Source: a virus. Taken from it: 36,842 nt of DNA. The position numbers were made by a program, and so were the translations under genes. Numbering within the stretch: the first letter of the stretch is position 1; every line of letters begins with the position of its first letter. This document shows positions 35,694 to 36,842 of this stretch, one piece after another. The DNA lies in the IMG/VR virus record IMGVR_UViG_3300021952_000016, positions 1 through 36,842 of that record. One strand, given 5' to 3'. The notes beneath the pieces were generated by a model that saw nothing but the letters and a program-made list of their open reading frames with translations, was not told the DNA's origin and did not search any database.

Positions 35694-36842
35694 ATGGTTG
35701 ATTATAACATCGCAGTCCCGCAACCCTATGATGCCTCTGGCGACATCGCCAACGCGTTGCGTTTTCGCGCGGCCAAGCAAGCCGAGGCCGAGAACCAGCT
35801 CAAGCTACAGGCTTGGCAAGAAGACCGCGCATACGAGCTGGAGCGGCGCAGAGCGGCTGCGGCAAACGCGGCAGCGACTAAATTGCGCGAAAAAGAACTG
35901 CTTGGCATTTACGGCAATTACGGGGTAACGCCGGCGGTTGTCGGCGCGCGCGGCGCGTCGTATAGCGGCACCGGCGTTGCGGATAATCCTGATGAAACGC
36001 TTTTTAACAATCTCGTTAGAGGCGGGTATATCTCGCAAGCTAAGGGCGCGTCCGAAGCCCGTAGCGAGTTCTCAAAGAGCGAAGTAGACAAACTTACTCT
36101 TGACGCCAAAAAATATGACGCGGCGCTTGAACGTACAAAGCAATACATTCCCATGATCAAAACCGCCGACGACGTCGCGCGGTTCATGCGTTTGAAATAC
36201 GCTGATCCTGTGCTCGGCCCTATAGCGTCTAAACTGCGGCCTGAAGAAGAAGCAGTCAGGCTTACTGTTGATCAGTTCAATAAAGACCCGCAAGGCACGC
36301 TTTCCGCATTGGCGGGGTTAAGCGGCGCGGACATTGCCAAGCAAGATTACGAAAAGAAAAAACAAGACGCCGAGTTGGCAAAGCTTAAAGCTGAAGCGGA
36401 CAAATTTAACGCTGAAGCTAAAAGCAAAGGCGCGCCAAATGCATTTGGTGACACTAACGAAGGCCGCCAACTTCAGATTATCAACGAAGTAGCACGGGGC
36501 ATTCGTTCGCCAAACGATCCTGAGTACGCGCTTGCGTATCACGCGCAATATGGCGGTAAGAACATCACCGCGTATAACCCTGATACAAAGCAGATGGAAT
36601 TGGTCCAAGCGCCAGCTACACCTCCGGCCAATCTTCCGCCTCCGGCGTTTGGTGCAGCTCCTGCACCCACTAACGCATTGCCTATGGTGAACGGCGTTCG
36701 TCCTACGGTTGGAGCGGCTAACGCGCTTGCGGCTCCCGCGCCTGCACCGTCGCTTACGGGCGCGGGTCGTCCGGTCATTACTAAAGCGCCGACAGGCGGC
36801 CTTACTGAGGCTCAAAAGCTCAAATTTAAGGACGAGGCTGCC
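35694..36842 (+). CDS. Ejection (DNA transfer) protein, 5' part; continues at window start
   Basis: The first 383 codons of a protein that runs off the window end and continues, after the 18-base overlap, at 19-507. It opens MVDYNIAVPQPYDASGDIAN, then a long Ala/Arg/Glu coiled coil (about 25-70), a mixed middle, and a Pro/Ala-rich segment (about 300-370). No stop is present, so it is not a closed frame inside the window. Place and composition match the second ejection protein of P22-like phages (gp20 position). Confidence 0.8.
   Translation, partial: MVDYNIAVPQPYDASGDIANALRFRAAKQAEAENQLKLQAWQEDRAYELERRRAAAANAAATKLREKELLGIYGNYGVTPAVVGARGASYSGTGVADNPDETLFNNLVRGGYISQAKGASEARSEFSKSEVDKLTLDAKKYDAALERTKQYIPMIKTADDVARFMRLKYADPVLGPIASKLRPEEEAVRLTVDQFNKDPQGTLSALAGLSGADIAKQDYEKKKQDAELAKLKAEADKFNAEAKSKGAPNAFGDTNEGRQLQIINEVARGIRSPNDPEYALAYHAQYGGKNITAYNPDTKQMELVQAPATPPANLPPPAFGAAPAPTNALPMVNGVRPTVGAANALAAPAPAPSLTGAGRPVITKAPTGGLTEAQKLKFKDEAA

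Noticed and set aside
1-36842. Integrase, excisionase, repressor, tRNA or toxin-antitoxin genes
   Set aside because: Looked for and not recognised on either strand; absence by eye does not exclude a divergent regulator among the unknown small proteins.

Overview
The window is the complete genome of a small, tailed, podovirus-like phage. The first 18 bases are identical to the last 18. Joining them keeps one long reading frame open across the junction, so the molecule is circular or circularly permuted, with a unit length of about 36,824 bp. The host is not stated in the sequence. A holin of the gene-transfer-agent 3TM type, several small proteins that look like alphaproteobacterial phage families, and an intermediate GC content suggest an alphaproteobacterial host, possibly Rhizobiales; this is inference. 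I see no integrase, excisionase or recognisable repressor, so a strictly lytic life is the simplest reading.

Layout, late genes (+ strand, 19846 through the end and round to 4335): small and large terminase, small basic proteins, P22-type portal, scaffold, P22-type coat, beta-rich proteins, gp4-like and gp10-like neck/tail proteins, a fibre cluster with duplicated genes, a cupin-like protein, three ejection proteins (the second spans the window ends), and a lysis cassette (two one-TM proteins, 3TM holin, GH108 endolysin). An HNH/AP2 endonuclease gene sits antisense between gp4 and gp10 with what looks like its own promoter.

Replication genes: VRR-NUC nuclease, SNF2-type helicase and a small protein on the - strand (6029 down to 4283). 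Diverging from them on the + strand are a small protein, a DUF2800 RecB-like nuclease, a probable ssDNA-binding protein, a family A DNA polymerase, a PAPS-reductase-like PP-loop protein and a primase/SF3-like helicase (6102 to 13273). This resembles the DUF2800/DUF2815/PolA/VRR-NUC/SNF2 module of other phages, rearranged into two divergent arms.

Accessory operon (- strand, 19200 down to 13298): about 26 tiny genes in 5.9 kb, nearly all linked by ATGA, TGATG or TAATG overlaps. It holds a Gp88-family protein, a stand-alone DnaA domain IV protein, DUF6378-like and DUF551-like proteins, an array of coiled-coil proteins and several membrane microproteins. Many of these genes are under 60 codons. 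It ends at a hairpin terminator facing the end of the primase gene.

The only long non-coding stretch (19201-19845) separates the accessory operon from the late genes. It holds an array of a 9-bp motif (ATTGCCTAA and its complement, seven perfect copies), paired palindromes, short direct repeats, a G-rich tract and candidate divergent promoters. One of these would start terS as a nearly leaderless mRNA. Together with the phage-encoded DnaA domain IV protein and five perfect TTATCCACA boxes elsewhere, this points to an uncharacterised replication-initiation or DnaA-interference system, and is the most interesting feature of the genome.
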